Part shown: piece by piece, positions 7,521 through 21,114 of the stretch
Numbering within the stretch: position 1 is the stretch's first letter
Layout of the letters: every line of letters begins with the position of its first letter
Assembly: GCA_020440705.1 (NCBI GenBank)
Contig: JAGRNP010000004.1
Location: 1-55,231 of the forward strand
Source: a bacterium
GTDB taxonomy: Bacteria > Krumholzibacteriota > Krumholzibacteriia > LZORAL124-64-63
DNA length: 55,231 nt
Reading direction: 5' to 3'
Program-made: the position numbers and the translations under genes
The notes under the pieces: generated by a model
Told to the model about the DNA's origin: nothing
The model's input: only the letters and a program-made list of their open reading frames with translations
The model's database searches: none

Positions 7521-9083
7521 GCCGCCGCCGCGGCGTCCGGCGCGCGGGGCGCCGGCGGCCTGGCCGTCGACGACGCCCTGGAGCTGCTTCACGAGATCCT
7601 GCAGCACGGCCGCCTGGGCCGAGAGCTCCTCGCTGGCCGCGGCCGACTCCTCGGCGCTGGCGGCGTTGGCCTGGGTCACCGCGTCGACCGTCGTCACCGA
7701 GCCGTTCACGTCCCGGACCTGGCGGGCCTGGGCGCTGTTGCTCTCGTCGACCTGGTGGGCCAGGTCGCCCACCGCCGTCACCTTCGCGGCGATCTCGGTC
7801 AGGATCCCCGATACCTCCTCCGAAACGGTGACGCCCTGGTTCGCGCTCTGGGCCGATTCCTCCAGCAACCGGTTCGTGTCGGCGGCGGCCTCGGCGCTGC
7901 GCTGTGCGAGGTTGCGCACCTCCTCGGCCACCACGGCGAAACCCTTGCCCGCCTCGCCGGCGCGCGCGGCCTCCACGGCCGCGTTCAGGGCGAGCAGGTT
8001 CGTCTGGAACGCGATCTCGTCGATGGTCTTGATGATGGTGGCCGTCTGGTCGGCCGAGTTCTTGATGCGGTCGATGGCCTCGCCCATGCGGCCCATGACC
8101 TGGCGGCCGTGGGCGGCGGCGTCGGCGGCCTCCTGCGACCGCGTGCGCACCTCGTTGGTGCGGGTGGCGTTGCGGGCGGTCTCCTCGGCCACATCGCCGA
8201 GGGTGCGGGCGATCTCCTGGAGGCTCTCGGCCTGGTCGATGGCCCCCTCGGCCATCCGGGTGCTCGACTGGGCCACGTGCTCGCTGGCCGACGACACCTC
8301 GCCGGAGTTGGCGCGCAGGTTGGTGATGACGCGGCGCACCGGATCGACGACCGAGCGGGTCACGACGAAGTAGAACACGCCCGAGCCCACGAGCAGGAGC
8401 ACGAGGGTGGCGCCGATCTGCTTGAAGAGGCTGGCCCGGAGCATGGCGTCGACCGCGTCCATGCTCTGCAGGACCTCGAACGCCCCGTGCACTTCGCCGA
8501 CCCGCCAGTTCTCCATGCGCGCGCCGGTGGGGTCGAGACCCTTGTCGTTGCCCCAGAGCTCGCGGCTGTCGGCCGGATCGCCGTGGCACAGCAGGCACTC
8601 GGCGGTCAGGTGGATGGGTTTGAAGTAGCGGATCCGGTTGGCTTCCTCGTCGAAGTGGACGTAGCTGGCCAGATTCTCGGTCTCGAAGCGGCGGAGCACC
8701 TCGGCTTCGAGTTCGTCGGGCATGTTCTCGGGGTTGCGGGGTTCGAACTTGGGGACGCGGAAGGTGTACCCTCCCTCGGCGGACTTGGCCATGGTCGTCT
8801 CCCAGGCCGACACCACGGGCACCGCCGCGATGACCCGCTCCATCTCGCCGTTGGCGGCCCACTCCTGGAGCATCTCTTTCGAGAAGAGGCCCAGGTCCCA
8901 CTTGGCGGCCATGTTCTCGCGGGCGGACTCGGCGGCCAGCACCACGCTCTGCGCCTTGTCGACGTAGAGGCCGAACGCCTGTTCCCGCGCATCGCGGTAG
9001 GAGACGACGTTCAGCACGGTCGCCAGGATCACGAACCCGACGACACCGACGATGACGATTTTCATGCGCAGATCGATTCTCAT
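7404..9083 (-). CDS. Methyl-accepting chemotaxis protein with haem-c-type (DUF3365-like) sensor
   Basis: A chemoreceptor of 559 residues: membrane segment about 9-29, periplasmic sensor about 30-220, second membrane segment about 223-242, then the cytoplasmic signalling region with the hairpin signature ([20 protein letters not shown]) near residues 362-404. The sensor contains CLLCH at 163-167, a CXXCH covalent haem-attachment motif, in a DUF3365-like context ([13 protein letters not shown]); related haem-PAS receptors are known in Geobacter. Haem attachment implies periplasmic cytochrome c maturation and redox or gas sensing. GGAGAGG precedes the ATG. The final ~38 residues ([15 protein letters not shown]...) are encoded antisense to arcA and may be a secondary extension. 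A sigma-28-like promoter lies upstream. Confidence 0.92.
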   Translation of the reverse strand: MRIDLRMKIVIVGVVGFVILATVLNVVSYRDAREQAFGLYVDKAQSVVLAAESARENMAAKWDLGLFSKEMLQEWAANGEMERVIAAVPVVSAWETTMAKSAEGGYTFRVPKFEPRNPENMPDELEAEVLRRFETENLASYVHFDEEANRIRYFKPIHLTAECLLCHGDPADSRELWGNDKGLDPTGARMENWRVGEVHGAFEVLQSMDAVDAMLRASLFKQIGATLVLLLVGSGVFYFVVTRSVVDPVRRVITNLRANSGEVSSASEHVAQSSTRMAEGAIDQAESLQEIARTLGDVAEETARNATRTNEVRTRSQEAADAAAHGRQVMGRMGEAIDRIKNSADQTATIIKTIDEIAFQTNLLALNAAVEAARAGEAGKGFAVVAEEVRNLAQRSAEAAADTNRLLEESAQSANQGVTVSEEVSGILTEIAAKVTAVGDLAHQVDESNSAQARQVRDVNGSVTTVDAVTQANAASAEESAAASEELSAQAAVLQDLVKQLQGVVDGQAAGAPRAGRRGGGSGHGFPGDRHGHAAAPAAAPRQFGAVDRDDAAADLLEI

Positions 9084-9137
9084 GATTCCTCTCCGGGACG
9101 GAAGGGGCCCTGGGCGAGAGAATTCCGAGTGGATCCT

Positions 9138-9164
9138 GTATCGGGGAGTTGAGCGAAATCTTTA
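9138..9164 (-). promoter_or_regulatory. Sigma-28 (FliA)-like promoter for the chemoreceptor
   Basis: On the minus strand TAAAGATT (9164-9157), an 11-base spacer, CCCGATAC (9145-9138), against TAAAGTTT-N11-GCCGATAA. Thirteen of 16 positions match at exact spacing. It lies about 55 bases before the chemoreceptor ATG. Confidence 0.65.
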
Positions 9165-9191
9165 TCGAATTCGGTGGATCAGGGCCCTGCG

Positions 9192-9220
9192 TTGTTGCGG
9201 GGGGCGGGCCGTGGTACATT
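9192..9220 (+). promoter_or_regulatory. Candidate sigma-70 promoter for the Tlc-like transporter
   Basis: TTGTTG (9192-9197), 17-base spacer, TACATT (9215-9220). The predicted leader before GTG 9351 is about 120 bases. It diverges from the sigma-28-like promoter at 9138-9164. Confidence 0.45.
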
Positions 9221-9350
9221 GGGGACGACCGGGAACGCGCGTTTTCCGGCCATCCGGAGGCGCTCCCGACCAGCCGGCGCCCGCACCCGCAGCTCATTTC
9301 CGGTTCGCGGCGCCCCCGGCGGTGCCGAAAGCACCGTCCGGGAGGGTCCC

Positions 9351-10703
9351 GTGTCCCACGCCGTCGCCCGACTCCTGAACTTCAAGTCCGGTGAGATGCC
9401 GTTGGCCCTGCGGTCGGCGGCCTTCTACTTCACCGTCCTCTGCGGCTACTTCTTCCTGCGGCCCGTGCGCGAGGCCATGGGCGTCTCGCGGGGCATGGGC
9501 GACCTGCGCTGGTTGTTCATCACGACCTCGGCGGTCTCGCTGGTCATCGTGCTCGTCTTCGGCGGGGTGGTCAGCCGCACCGATCGGCGCCGATTCATTC
9601 CCGTCGGCTACGGGTTCGTGGTCGTGTGCCTGCTGGTCTTCGCCGGGCTGCTGACCGTCGACGCGTTCGCCGGCGGCGGGCTGATCGGCTCGGACGCCGA
9701 GACCGGGACCGCGCGTGCGGTCGGGTACACCTACTACGTGTGGCTGAGTGTCATCAGCCTCTTCGTGAACAGCCTGTTCTGGTCGTTCATGGTCGACGTC
9801 TTCGATGCCGACCAGGGCAAGCGGATGTTCGCCTTCATCGGCATCGGGGGCACCCTCGGGGCGCTCGTCGGCGGTTGGGCCACGACGACGGTCAGCGGGC
9901 TGACCGACTCGGTGCACCTGCCGGCGGGGTTGATGCTCGTGGGTGCGGCCCTCTTCGCTGGGTCCATCGCGCTCATGCTGGACCTGGACCGGCAGGCGGT
10001 GGCGTCGCGCCACTCGCGCCTGGGGGCGGACGTGTCCGGCGGCGGGAGCGCGGCGCCCGTCGGGGGCCAGTTCTGGACCGGCCTGACGACCCTCGTCCGG
10101 TCGCCCTACCTGCTGGGGATCGCCCTCTACATCATGCTGATGGCGGTCTCCAATACCCTGATCTACTTCACCCAGGCCAGCATCATCCTCGAGAGCACCG
10201 ACACCTTCAGCCAGCGTGTGGGCAGCTTCGCCCAGTTCGACATGCTCGCCCAGCTGGCGACCCTGCTGACCCAGATCTTCGTGACCACGCGCCTGATCCA
10301 GCGCCTGGGCGTGGGCGGGACGCTCCTGGTCATGCCCCTGGTCACGGTGCTCGGCTTCGCCGTGCTCGCCGTCTGGCCCCTGTACGGGGTGATGATGATC
10401 TTCGCCGCCCTGCACCGGGCCTCCCGCTACGCCGTGTCGCGCCCCGCCCGGGAGACGCTCTTCAGCGTCGTGCCGGCCGAGACCAAGTACAAGGCGAAAC
10501 CGTTGATCGACGTGTTCCTCTACCGCGGTGGCGACGTGGCCGGGGCCGGCCTCGAGGGCGGGCTGAAGGCGGCGGGGCTGACCATCGCCGGTCTGGCCTG
10601 GGCCACGGTGCCGCTGGCCGGGGTGTGGGGCGTGCTCTGCCTGGCGCTGGGCCGGGCGCAGCAGCGGAAACTGGCGGGAGAGCCGTCCGGGCGCGGGCGC
10701 TGA
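9351..10703 (+). CDS. Tlc-like NTP/NDP exchange or MFS transporter
   Basis: A polytopic inner-membrane protein of 450 residues with about 12 hydrophobic segments. The N-terminal sequence ([26 protein letters not shown]) and the segments [17 protein letters not shown] and [16 protein letters not shown] resemble the ATP:ADP translocase family (COG3202) and its free-living bacterial relatives. I cannot tell from the sequence whether the substrate is a nucleotide. GTG 9351 is chosen because GGAGGG lies at correct spacing; the longer open frame from 9174 has no such site. It stands alone, convergent with the hybrid kinase, with only 11 bases between the stops. Confidence 0.7.
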   Translation: MSHAVARLLNFKSGEMPLALRSAAFYFTVLCGYFFLRPVREAMGVSRGMGDLRWLFITTSAVSLVIVLVFGGVVSRTDRRRFIPVGYGFVVVCLLVFAGLLTVDAFAGGGLIGSDAETGTARAVGYTYYVWLSVISLFVNSLFWSFMVDVFDADQGKRMFAFIGIGGTLGALVGGWATTTVSGLTDSVHLPAGLMLVGAALFAGSIALMLDLDRQAVASRHSRLGADVSGGGSAAPVGGQFWTGLTTLVRSPYLLGIALYIMLMAVSNTLIYFTQASIILESTDTFSQRVGSFAQFDMLAQLATLLTQIFVTTRLIQRLGVGGTLLVMPLVTVLGFAVLAVWPLYGVMMIFAALHRASRYAVSRPARETLFSVVPAETKYKAKPLIDVFLYRGGDVAGAGLEGGLKAAGLTIAGLAWATVPLAGVWGVLCLALGRAQQRKLAGEPSGRGR

Positions 10704-10714
10704 GGGGCGGGTGC

Positions 10715-13933
<3,219 letters not shown>

Positions 13934-14057
13934 GCACCCTCCCCCGTGGCGGAACGATCCGGGAGACCGTCCGGTCGGGACGGCCTTTCCCTCCGGTTTT
14001 CGGTCGCGATGACCCCTGCATTTAGCGAATGCTGCGGATTTCATTAGGTCGACGCGG

Positions 14058-14086
14058 TTGACAAGAGGGCCTTCCGCCACTAATCC
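14058..14086 (+). promoter_or_regulatory. Candidate sigma-70 promoter for the tyrosine catabolic operon
   Basis: A perfect -35 TTGACA (14058-14063), 17-base spacer, then TAATCC (14081-14086), or ACTAAT two bases earlier. It lies about 45 bases before the hppD ATG in a relatively AT-rich stretch. The -10 is weak. Confidence 0.45.
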
Positions 14087-14128
14087 TGTCCCGAATCCCA
14101 CTGTTCAATCGTCCCAAGGAGAGGTCCC

Positions 14129-15205
14129 ATGTCCGAGGCCCTGAAACGCATTCACCACGTGGAGTTCGTCGTGGGCAACGCCAAGCAGGCGGCCTACTTC
14201 TACCGCAAGGGCTTCGGATTCGACCAGGTCGCCTACCGGGGCCCCGAGACCGGCACGCCCGAGCGGGCGTCCTACGTCCTGAAGCAGGGCGACATCTTCC
14301 TCATCCTGACCACTCCGCTGCGCCACGACGACCCCCTGAACATCTGGCTGACCCTGCACGGGGACGGCGTCCGGGACGTCGCCTTCGAGGTCACCGACAT
14401 GGACGACACCTACGGCCGCGCGGTGGCCAACGGGGCCGTCCCGGTGGCCGGGCCGTCCTTCAGCGAGGACGCCCACGGCAAGGTCCAGACCGCGGTCGTG
14501 AAGGCCTACGGCGAGGTGCTCCACACCTTCATCCGGCGCGACGGCTACCGCGGCTTCCTGCCCGGCTTCCAGGCCGCCCACGTGCCGGGCGAGAGCGTCG
14601 GGCTCGAATGCATCGACCACATCGTGGCCAACGTGGCCGACCAGCAGATGGACAACTGGGTGCGCTGGTACGACAGGACCCTCGGGCTCTCGCGCTTCGT
14701 CAGCTACGACGACAAGGACATCAGCACCGAATACACCGCCCTGCGCAGCACGGTGGTCGCCTCGGACAGCCGCAACATCAAGTTCCCCATCAACGAGCCG
14801 GCCGAGGGCCTCAAGAAGAGCCAGATCCAGGAGTACATCGACGCCAACCTCACCGCCGGCGTGCAGCACCTGGCCCTGAAGACCGACAACATCCTCGAGA
14901 CCATCGCCCGGCTCCGGGCCAACGGCGTCGATTTCCTGCCCGTACCCGACGGCTATTTCGACACGGTCTGGGATCGCGTGGGGGCCGTGGCCGAGGACAA
15001 GGATCGCGTGCGCGACCTGGGCATCCTCGTCGACCACGACGACCAGGGATACCTGCTGCAGCTCTTCACGCGTCCGCTGCAGGATCGGCCGACGTTCTTC
15101 ATCGAGATCATCCAGCGGCGCGGAAGCGAGAGTTTCGGGAAGGGCAACTTCAAGGCCCTCTTCGTGACGATCGAGCAGGAGCAGAAGCTGCGCGGCAACC
15201 TGTAG
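14129..15205 (+). CDS. hppD: 4-hydroxyphenylpyruvate dioxygenase
   Basis: Converts 4-hydroxyphenylpyruvate and O2 to homogentisate, the entry step of this operon. The 358-residue protein has two vicinal-oxygen-chelate domains. The non-haem Fe(II) ligands are recognisable in the C-terminal domain: His164 (CIDHIVANV), His247 (GVQHLALKT) and Glu326 (FFIEIIQRRG). AAGGAGAGG precedes the ATG. It is first of five collinear genes, hmgA following after 46 bases. Confidence 0.97.
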   Translation: MSEALKRIHHVEFVVGNAKQAAYFYRKGFGFDQVAYRGPETGTPERASYVLKQGDIFLILTTPLRHDDPLNIWLTLHGDGVRDVAFEVTDMDDTYGRAVANGAVPVAGPSFSEDAHGKVQTAVVKAYGEVLHTFIRRDGYRGFLPGFQAAHVPGESVGLECIDHIVANVADQQMDNWVRWYDRTLGLSRFVSYDDKDISTEYTALRSTVVASDSRNIKFPINEPAEGLKKSQIQEYIDANLTAGVQHLALKTDNILETIARLRANGVDFLPVPDGYFDTVWDRVGAVAEDKDRVRDLGILVDHDDQGYLLQLFTRPLQDRPTFFIEIIQRRGSESFGKGNFKALFVTIEQEQKLRGNL

Positions 15206-15251
15206 TTCCGGGTCCGGGCCAGGGGTCCGGACCGCAGACCGAAGGACACCC

Positions 15252-16415
15252 ATGCCTTTCTACCAGCGACTGGGGGACATCCCGGCCAAGCGTCACGTCA
15301 CGTTCCGGCGCGAGGGCGGGGCCCTGCTCTTCGAGCATCTCATGGGCAATCTGGGGTTCACGGGCCAGCAGTCCCTGCTCTACACGATCCGCCGCCCGAC
15401 CAACGTCAAGCATATCGAGACCGCCTGGCGGGCGCCCCGCGAGGCGGCCGACGACCGCTTCGCCATGCGGCACCTGCGCACCCATCGCCTGGAACCGGGG
15501 CCCAGCGCGGTGCGCGACCGGGCCCTGCTGCTCTTCAACGACGACGTGGCTCTATCGCTGGCCAAGCCGCGCCGCGCCGACGATTTCCTCTACCGCAATG
15601 CGCGGGCCGACGAGGTCGTCTACGTGAGCTGCGGCGCCGGCGTGCTCGAGTCCCAGTTCGGCAATCTGGCCTACCGCGAGGGCGACTACGTGGTCATCCC
15701 GCGGGGCATCATCCACCGCTTCGTGCCCGACGCGGGGGAGCAGATCCATCTGGTCATCGAGAGCCGGGGCCACATCCGCACCCCGCAGCGCTACCGCAAC
15801 CGGCATGGTCAGCTGCTCGAGCACAGTCCGTTCTGCGAGAGGGACATCCGCACCCCGACCGAACTCATGGTGCGCGACGAGGTGGGCGACTACGAGGTCA
15901 TCACCCGCGTGGGCGACACCTGCCAGCGCGTCGTGATGGACCACCACCCCTTCGATACCGTCGGCTGGGACGGCTACTACTTCCCGTGGGCCTTCAGCAT
16001 CCACGACTTCGAGCCCATCGTCGGGCGCCTGCACCAGCCGCCGCCGGTGCATCAGACCTTCGAGGGCGACGGCTTCGTCATCTGCTCCTTCGTGCCGCGG
16101 CTGTACGACTTCCATCCGGAGGCCGTGCCCGCTCCGTACAACCACTCGAACGTCATGACGGACGAGGTGCTGTACTACTGCAAGGAGGAGTTCATGAGCC
16201 GCAAGGGCATCGAGTTCGGCTCGATCACCCTGCATCCGGACGGGCTGCCGCACGGGCCCCAGCCCGGGCGCATGGAGGCCTCCATCGGCGCGAAGGAGAC
16301 GGACGAACTGGCCGTCATGCTCGACACGTTCAAGCCCCTGCGGGTGGCGCGCGATGCGGCCGGCGTCGAGGACGACACCTACGGAACCTCCTGGCTCGAC
16401 GGCGGCCGCACGTGA
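15252..16415 (+). CDS. hmgA: Homogentisate 1,2-dioxygenase (short form)
   Basis: Opens the ring of homogentisate to maleylacetoacetate. The protein has 387 residues, shorter than the usual 430-445. The cupin-like core is visible ([31 protein letters not shown]). The iron site aligns with the human enzyme by spacing: His298 (PYNHSN) and His334 (LPHGPQPG) match two ligands, but the position of the glutamate ligand is Asp304, followed by Glu305 (MTDEV). The start at 15252 has GAAGGA upstream. Its TGA overlaps the next gene's GTG. Confidence 0.93.
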   Translation: MPFYQRLGDIPAKRHVTFRREGGALLFEHLMGNLGFTGQQSLLYTIRRPTNVKHIETAWRAPREAADDRFAMRHLRTHRLEPGPSAVRDRALLLFNDDVALSLAKPRRADDFLYRNARADEVVYVSCGAGVLESQFGNLAYREGDYVVIPRGIIHRFVPDAGEQIHLVIESRGHIRTPQRYRNRHGQLLEHSPFCERDIRTPTELMVRDEVGDYEVITRVGDTCQRVVMDHHPFDTVGWDGYYFPWAFSIHDFEPIVGRLHQPPPVHQTFEGDGFVICSFVPRLYDFHPEAVPAPYNHSNVMTDEVLYYCKEEFMSRKGIEFGSITLHPDGLPHGPQPGRMEASIGAKETDELAVMLDTFKPLRVARDAAGVEDDTYGTSWLDGGRT

Positions 16416-17353
16416 GCCGCGCCCTCGACCATTTCATGTCCGGCCTGGTGGACTACGCCGGGCTCTTCCCGCCGGCGGCGCTGGACGTGCCGACGGCGGT
16501 GGCCGCCTACGCCGCCCATCGGCGCGAGGACGCGGCCTGGATGCTCGGGCGCTTCATCGCGCCCGCCGGCCGGTTGGCCGAGGTGGGGCACGCGGCCGCG
16601 GCGGCCCTGGGCGCGGGGGAGAGCTGGGAGTTCTCGGCCCTCGTCGGCGCCCGCGACGACGCGGCGGCGGCACTCGGTGCGGTGGCCGCGCAGGCCGAGG
16701 CCATCGCGGCGTTCGAGGCCGACCACGACGACCGGCTGCTGGTGACCTGCCTCGAGGCGCCGGTGCCGCGCGATGCCGGTGCCGGCTTCGCCGCCGAGTT
16801 CGCCGCTGTCCTGGCCGACGAGGGCCTGGGCGGGCGCGAGCTCTTCCTCGAGGTGCTGCCCGGCGACGACGACGAGGCCGCGCTGGCGGCGATCGCCACG
16901 GCGGCGGCCACCTCCGACGACTTCGAGCGGATCGGGGCCAAGCTGCGCTGCGGCGGGGTGACGGCCGACGCCTTCCCCTCCTGCGAGCGCATCGCGGCGG
17001 TCATCGGCTCGTGCGCCCGGCTCGCCCTGCCCCTCAAGGCCACGGCGGGGCTCCACCATCCGGTGCGCCACCGGGCGGCCGAGCCGGACGTCATGATGCA
17101 CGGCTTCCTGAACGTCTTCGGCGCGGGGCTGCTGGCGTGGTCCGGCGCGACCGACGCGGCCGGGCTCCTGGCCTGCGTGGCCGAGACCGAGGCGGCCGCC
17201 TTCGCCTTCGACGACGAGGCCTTCGCCTGGCGCGAGCGCCGCGTCGCCGCGGCGGACGTGGCCCGTCTGCGCGGCCGGGCCCTCTGCGGGTTCGGCAGCT
17301 GTTCCTTCGCCGAGCCGCGCGACGACCTGCGCACGCTCGGCCTGCTCGCCTAG
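16412..17353 (+). CDS. Unrecognised protein translationally coupled within the homogentisate operon
   Basis: No function recognised. The 313-residue protein starts at GTG 16412, overlapping the hmgA stop (GTGA), so it is translationally coupled. It has no signal peptide or membrane segment and is rich in Ala, Asp and Glu. Conserved-looking blocks are [21 protein letters not shown] (about 13-33), a run rich in Gly and Cys (KLRCGG, about 177-182) and [15 protein letters not shown] (about 206-220); beta-alpha periodicity suggests a TIM-barrel-like fold. I have a recollection of uncharacterised proteins with the first block near homogentisate genes in other bacteria. The operon lacks a glutathione-type maleylacetoacetate isomerase, so this gene is a candidate for that step; that is inference from position only. 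Confidence 0.9.
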   Translation: MSRALDHFMSGLVDYAGLFPPAALDVPTAVAAYAAHRREDAAWMLGRFIAPAGRLAEVGHAAAAALGAGESWEFSALVGARDDAAAALGAVAAQAEAIAAFEADHDDRLLVTCLEAPVPRDAGAGFAAEFAAVLADEGLGGRELFLEVLPGDDDEAALAAIATAAATSDDFERIGAKLRCGGVTADAFPSCERIAAVIGSCARLALPLKATAGLHHPVRHRAAEPDVMMHGFLNVFGAGLLAWSGATDAAGLLACVAETEAAAFAFDDEAFAWRERRVAAADVARLRGRALCGFGSCSFAEPRDDLRTLGLLA

Positions 17354-17386
17354 CTCCTGACCGCTTCCGAAAGGCTGGTTTTCCGG

Positions 17387-18691
17387 ATGGATCCCACCGT
17401 CGACCCCAAGATCCGCAGCTTCGTCGCCGTGGCGCCCGAGAGCCACTTTCCCCTGCAGAACCTGCCCTGGGGCGTGTTCTCGCCGACGCCCCGCGACGAG
17501 CCCCGGGTCGGCACGCGCATCGGGGACTTCGTGCTCGACCTGGCGGTGATCCAGAACGCGGGGCTGCTCGATGCGGCCGGGTTGCCGGAAGGGCTGTTCA
17601 GCCAGCCCGTGCTGAACCCGTTCATGGAGCTGGACCCCGTGCAGCGACGCGCCGTGCGCCTGCTCGTGCACGGCCTGCTGCGTGCGGACGAGCCGACCCT
17701 GCGCGACGACACCGTGCTGCGCGGGCGGGCGCTGCTTCCGGCCGACGCCGTCACCATGCAGTTCCCGGTGCACGTGCCCGACTACACCGATTTCTACGCC
17801 TCCCGCGAGCACGCCACCAACGTGGGCATCATGTTCCGCGGCAAGGAGAACGCCCTGATGCCCAACTGGCTGCACCTGCCGGTGGGCTACCACGGCCGGG
17901 CCTCTTCGCTGGTGCTGTCGGGGCACGACATCGTGCGGCCGAGCGGACAGGTCCTGCCCGCGGACGCCGAGACGCCCGTCTTTTCGCCCTGCCGTCTCCT
18001 GGACTTCGAGCTCGAGATGGGCGTCCTGATCGGCGGCGCCAACGCCATCGGTGCACCGGTGTCCATCGACGCCGCCCGGGATCACATCTTCGGCTACGTG
18101 ATCGTCAACGACTGGTCCGCCCGCGACATCCAGAAGTGGGAGTACCAGCCGCTGGGGCCGTTCACCGCCAAGAACTTCGCCACGAGCATCTCGCCGTGGG
18201 TGGTCACCCCCGAGGCTCTGGCGCCCTTCCGCTGCCCCGCGCCGGTCCAGGCCGCGCCGGAGCCGCTGCCCTATCTGCGCGAAAGGGACCGCGGGACCTA
18301 CGACATCTCCCTGGAAGTGCACGTCCGGGCCGAGGGCCAGACCGAGGGCCTGCGGGTGTGCGCGAGCAACTACCGGCACCTGTACTGGACGGCGGAGCAG
18401 ATGATCGCCCACCACACCGTCACCGGCTGCAACCTGAACACGGGCGACCTGCTGGCCAGCGGCACCATCAGCGGTCCCGACAAGGAGAGCCGCGGCTCGC
18501 TGCTGGAGATCACCTGGCGCGGCACCGAGCCGATCACCTTGCCCGGCGGCGGCGAGCGGAAGTTCCTGCTCGACGGCGACACCGTCACCATGACCGGCTG
18601 GTGCGAGGGCGACGGCTACCGCGTCGGCTTCGGCGAGGTCGCCGGCACGGTGCGGCCGGCCGTGGGGGCGGGCCGGGCGGCGGGCCGATGA
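17387..18691 (+). CDS. fahA: Fumarylacetoacetase
   Basis: Hydrolyses fumarylacetoacetate to fumarate and acetoacetate. The 434-residue protein has the N-terminal SH3-like domain and the FAH catalytic core. The metal and catalytic segments are present: [16 protein letters not shown] (Asp and the catalytic His), [11 protein letters not shown] (two Glu ligands), [19 protein letters not shown] (Asp ligand) and the following KNF lysine. Length is typical of the eukaryotic-type enzyme. It follows the unrecognised gene by 33 bases and its TGA overlaps the ATG of the ligase gene. Confidence 0.97.
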   Translation: MDPTVDPKIRSFVAVAPESHFPLQNLPWGVFSPTPRDEPRVGTRIGDFVLDLAVIQNAGLLDAAGLPEGLFSQPVLNPFMELDPVQRRAVRLLVHGLLRADEPTLRDDTVLRGRALLPADAVTMQFPVHVPDYTDFYASREHATNVGIMFRGKENALMPNWLHLPVGYHGRASSLVLSGHDIVRPSGQVLPADAETPVFSPCRLLDFELEMGVLIGGANAIGAPVSIDAARDHIFGYVIVNDWSARDIQKWEYQPLGPFTAKNFATSISPWVVTPEALAPFRCPAPVQAAPEPLPYLRERDRGTYDISLEVHVRAEGQTEGLRVCASNYRHLYWTAEQMIAHHTVTGCNLNTGDLLASGTISGPDKESRGSLLEITWRGTEPITLPGGGERKFLLDGDTVTMTGWCEGDGYRVGFGEVAGTVRPAVGAGRAAGR

Positions 18692-20649
18692 GCGACGGGA
18701 TCGGCGACGTCCTCTGGCGCCCCGGACCCGACCGGATCGCCGGCGCGCTCGTGACCCGCTTCGCCGCCGCGGCGGGTGCGGCCGCAGGCCGCGACCTCGG
18801 CGCCCCCGCCGCGCTCCACGCCTGGTCGGTCGATGATCCCGCCGCGTTCTGGCGGGCGGTGTGGGACTTCACCGGCGTGATCGGCGAGGGCGGCATCGGC
18901 CGCGTGCTCGTGGACGGCGACCGCATGCCGGGCGCCCGCTGGTTTCCCGACGTGCGCCTGAACTTCGCCGAGAACCTGCTGGCCGACCGCGCGGGGGCCG
19001 ACCCCGTGGCTCTCGTCTTCCGCGACGAGACCGGCGCCACCCGGCGCACGACCCGCGACGAGCTGCGGGCCGCGGTGGCCGCCCTCGCCGCGGCGCTGCG
19101 GGCCGACGGCATCGGCCCCGGTGACCGCGTCGCCGGCTTCCTGCCCAACATCCCGGCGGCCGTGGTGGCCATGCTCGCCACCGCGAGCATCGGGGCGGTG
19201 TGGTCGAGCTGCTCGCCGGACTTCGGGCGGCAGGGGGTGCTCGACCGCTTCGGCCAGATCGCGCCCCGGGTCCTGTTCACCGCCGACGGCTACCGCTACG
19301 GCGGCCGGGAGATCGACTCCCTCGCCACGGCCGCCGAACTGCGCGCGGCCCTGCCCTCGCTGGAGCGCGTCGTCGTGGCGGGCTTCCTGGCGCCGCACCC
19401 GGCGCTCCCCGACGGGGCCACCGCCTGGGACGACTACCTCGCCCCGCATGCCGGTGCGGCGCCGCAGTACGAGCGGCTGCCCTTCGACCATCCGCTCTAC
19501 GTCATGTACTCGTCCGGCACCACCGGCCTGCCCAAGTGCATGGTCCACGGGGCCGGCGGCACGCTGCTGCAGCACCTCAAGGAGCACCAGCTCCACGGCG
19601 ACCTGCGTCCCGGCGAGAAGCTCTTCTACTTCACGACCTGCGGCTGGATGATGTGGAACTGGCTCGTCAGCGGGTTGGCTTCGGGCGCGACGGTCATGCT
19701 CTACGACGGCCACCCGCTGAACCCGCGCACGGTCTTGTGGGACTATGCCGCGGACGAAGGCATCGCGGTCCTGGGCACCAGTGCCCGCTGGCTCGCGGCC
19801 TGCGAGAAGGCCGGATTGCGGCCGCGCGACAGCCACGACCTGGGCGCCCTGCGCGCCGTGCTCTCCACGGGGTCCCCGCTGGCACCCGAGAGCTTCGACT
19901 GGGTGTACGACGCGGTGAAGCCCGATCTGCAGCTCAGCTCGATCTCGGGCGGCACCGACATCATCTCCTGCTTCGCCCTGGGCAGTCCGGTCCTGCCGGT
20001 GCGGCGCGGCGAACTGCAGTGCCGCGGTCTGGGCATGGCCGTCGCGGTGTGGGACGACGAAGGCCATGCCGTTGCCGGTGCGAAGGGCGAACTCGTGTGC
20101 ACCCGGCCCTTCCCGTCCATGCCCACCGGCTTCTGGAACGACGACGACGGATCGCGCTACCGCGCCGCCTACTTCGAACGCTTCCCGGGCGTCTGGTGCC
20201 ACGGCGACTTCGCGGAGCTCAGGCCCGGCGGCGGGCTGGTCATCCACGGCCGGTCCGACGCGGTGCTGAATCCCGGCGGGGTGCGCATCGGCACGGCCGA
20301 GATCTCCCGGGTCGTCGACCAGTTCCCGGAGGTCCTCGAATCGGTGCTCGTGGGGCTCGAGCGCAAGGGCGACGTGCAGATCGGCCTCTTCGTGAAGCTG
20401 CAGGAGGGTCTGGTGCTGGACCAGGAATTGAAGGACGCGATCCGGGCGCGGATCCGCGCCGAGAAGTCGCCGCGGCACGTGCCGGCGGTCGTGCGCCAGG
20501 TACCGGACATCCCGCGCACCATCAGCGGCAAGACGGTCGAGCTGGCGGTGCGGGACGTGCTGCACGGGCGTCCCGTGAAGAACAGGGACGCGCTGGCCAA
20601 TCCCGAGGCCCTCGAGCACTTCGCCCGCCTGCGCGACGAGATCAGTTGA
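18688..20649 (+). CDS. aacS: Acetoacetyl-CoA synthetase (acetoacetate-CoA ligase)
   Basis: Activates acetoacetate, the end product of the preceding step, to acetoacetyl-CoA with ATP and CoA. The 653-residue acyl-CoA synthetase has the N-terminal extension of the family, the AMP-binding motif [15 protein letters not shown], the adenylate motif SISGGTDII, the hinge region ([19 protein letters not shown]), and the C-terminal catalytic lysine in [16 protein letters not shown]. The ATG at 18688 overlaps the fahA stop (ATGA). It completes conversion of tyrosine carbon to fumarate plus acetoacetyl-CoA. Its last eight bases overlap the convergent receiver gene. Confidence 0.93.
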   Translation: MSDGIGDVLWRPGPDRIAGALVTRFAAAAGAAAGRDLGAPAALHAWSVDDPAAFWRAVWDFTGVIGEGGIGRVLVDGDRMPGARWFPDVRLNFAENLLADRAGADPVALVFRDETGATRRTTRDELRAAVAALAAALRADGIGPGDRVAGFLPNIPAAVVAMLATASIGAVWSSCSPDFGRQGVLDRFGQIAPRVLFTADGYRYGGREIDSLATAAELRAALPSLERVVVAGFLAPHPALPDGATAWDDYLAPHAGAAPQYERLPFDHPLYVMYSSGTTGLPKCMVHGAGGTLLQHLKEHQLHGDLRPGEKLFYFTTCGWMMWNWLVSGLASGATVMLYDGHPLNPRTVLWDYAADEGIAVLGTSARWLAACEKAGLRPRDSHDLGALRAVLSTGSPLAPESFDWVYDAVKPDLQLSSISGGTDIISCFALGSPVLPVRRGELQCRGLGMAVAVWDDEGHAVAGAKGELVCTRPFPSMPTGFWNDDDGSRYRAAYFERFPGVWCHGDFAELRPGGGLVIHGRSDAVLNPGGVRIGTAEISRVVDQFPEVLESVLVGLERKGDVQIGLFVKLQEGLVLDQELKDAIRARIRAEKSPRHVPAVVRQVPDIPRTISGKTVELAVRDVLHGRPVKNRDALANPEALEHFARLRDEIS

Positions 20650-21016
20650 GCAGGTCGCGCACCGCGGCCAGGATGTCCGGATTCTCGATCGGCTTCTGCA
20701 TCGACCGATTCGCGCCGATGAGGCGGGCCGAGTGCAGGTAGTTGCGCGACACGTCGGCCGGACGCCGGTCGCCCCCGCTGATGGCGATGATCTTCAGGTC
20801 CGGATGCGACCGCTTCAGATCGGTGATGGTCTCGATCCCGTCCTTCTCCGGCATGACGATGTCCGTGATCACCAGATCCGCCGGACTGGCGTGGAACCGG
20901 TCCACACCCTCCTTGCCGTTGGTGGCCGCGATCACCTCGTAGCCGTTGCGGGTCAGCAGCGACTCGAGCCATTCCCGGGTCAGGGCGTCGTCTTCGATGA
21001 TCAGGATGCGCGCCAT
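20642..21016 (-). CDS. Single-domain response regulator (receiver only)
   Basis: A CheY-like receiver of 124 residues from ATG 21016, which has GGGGAG upstream; an in-frame ATG at 21091 would add 25 non-receiver residues and is rejected. Key residues: acidic pair in LIIEDDA, phospho-Asp in [13 protein letters not shown], switch Ser in IIAISGG, Lys in MQKPIEN. No output domain. It may be the partner of the hybrid kinase transcribed in the same direction just upstream. It has its own well-formed promoter and converges on aacS with an 8-base overlap. Confidence 0.9.
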   Translation of the reverse strand: MARILIIEDDALTREWLESLLTRNGYEVIAATNGKEGVDRFHASPADLVITDIVMPEKDGIETITDLKRSHPDLKIIAISGGDRRPADVSRNYLHSARLIGANRSMQKPIENPDILAAVRDLLN

Positions 21017-21056
21017 GTCTTCTCCCCTTCCGCGCAGACCTCGAAACAATGAAATC

Positions 21057-21085
21057 ATTATAGGGACATCGAGGTCGGATTTCCA
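21057..21085 (-). promoter_or_regulatory. Sigma-70 promoter for the receiver gene
   Basis: On the minus strand TGGAAA (21085-21080), 17-base spacer, perfect TATAAT (21062-21057), giving a leader of about 35 bases before ATG 21016. It lies within the gap after the hybrid kinase stop, so the receiver can be expressed independently. Confidence 0.65.
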
Positions 21086-21114
21086 CCCCATCCCGGATGT
21101 TTCCGGTCTCCGCT

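Noticed and set aside
20642-20649. Eight-base overlap between aacS and the receiver gene as a regulatory antisense
   Set aside because: Short tail-to-tail overlaps are common in compact genomes and no further signal supports regulation.
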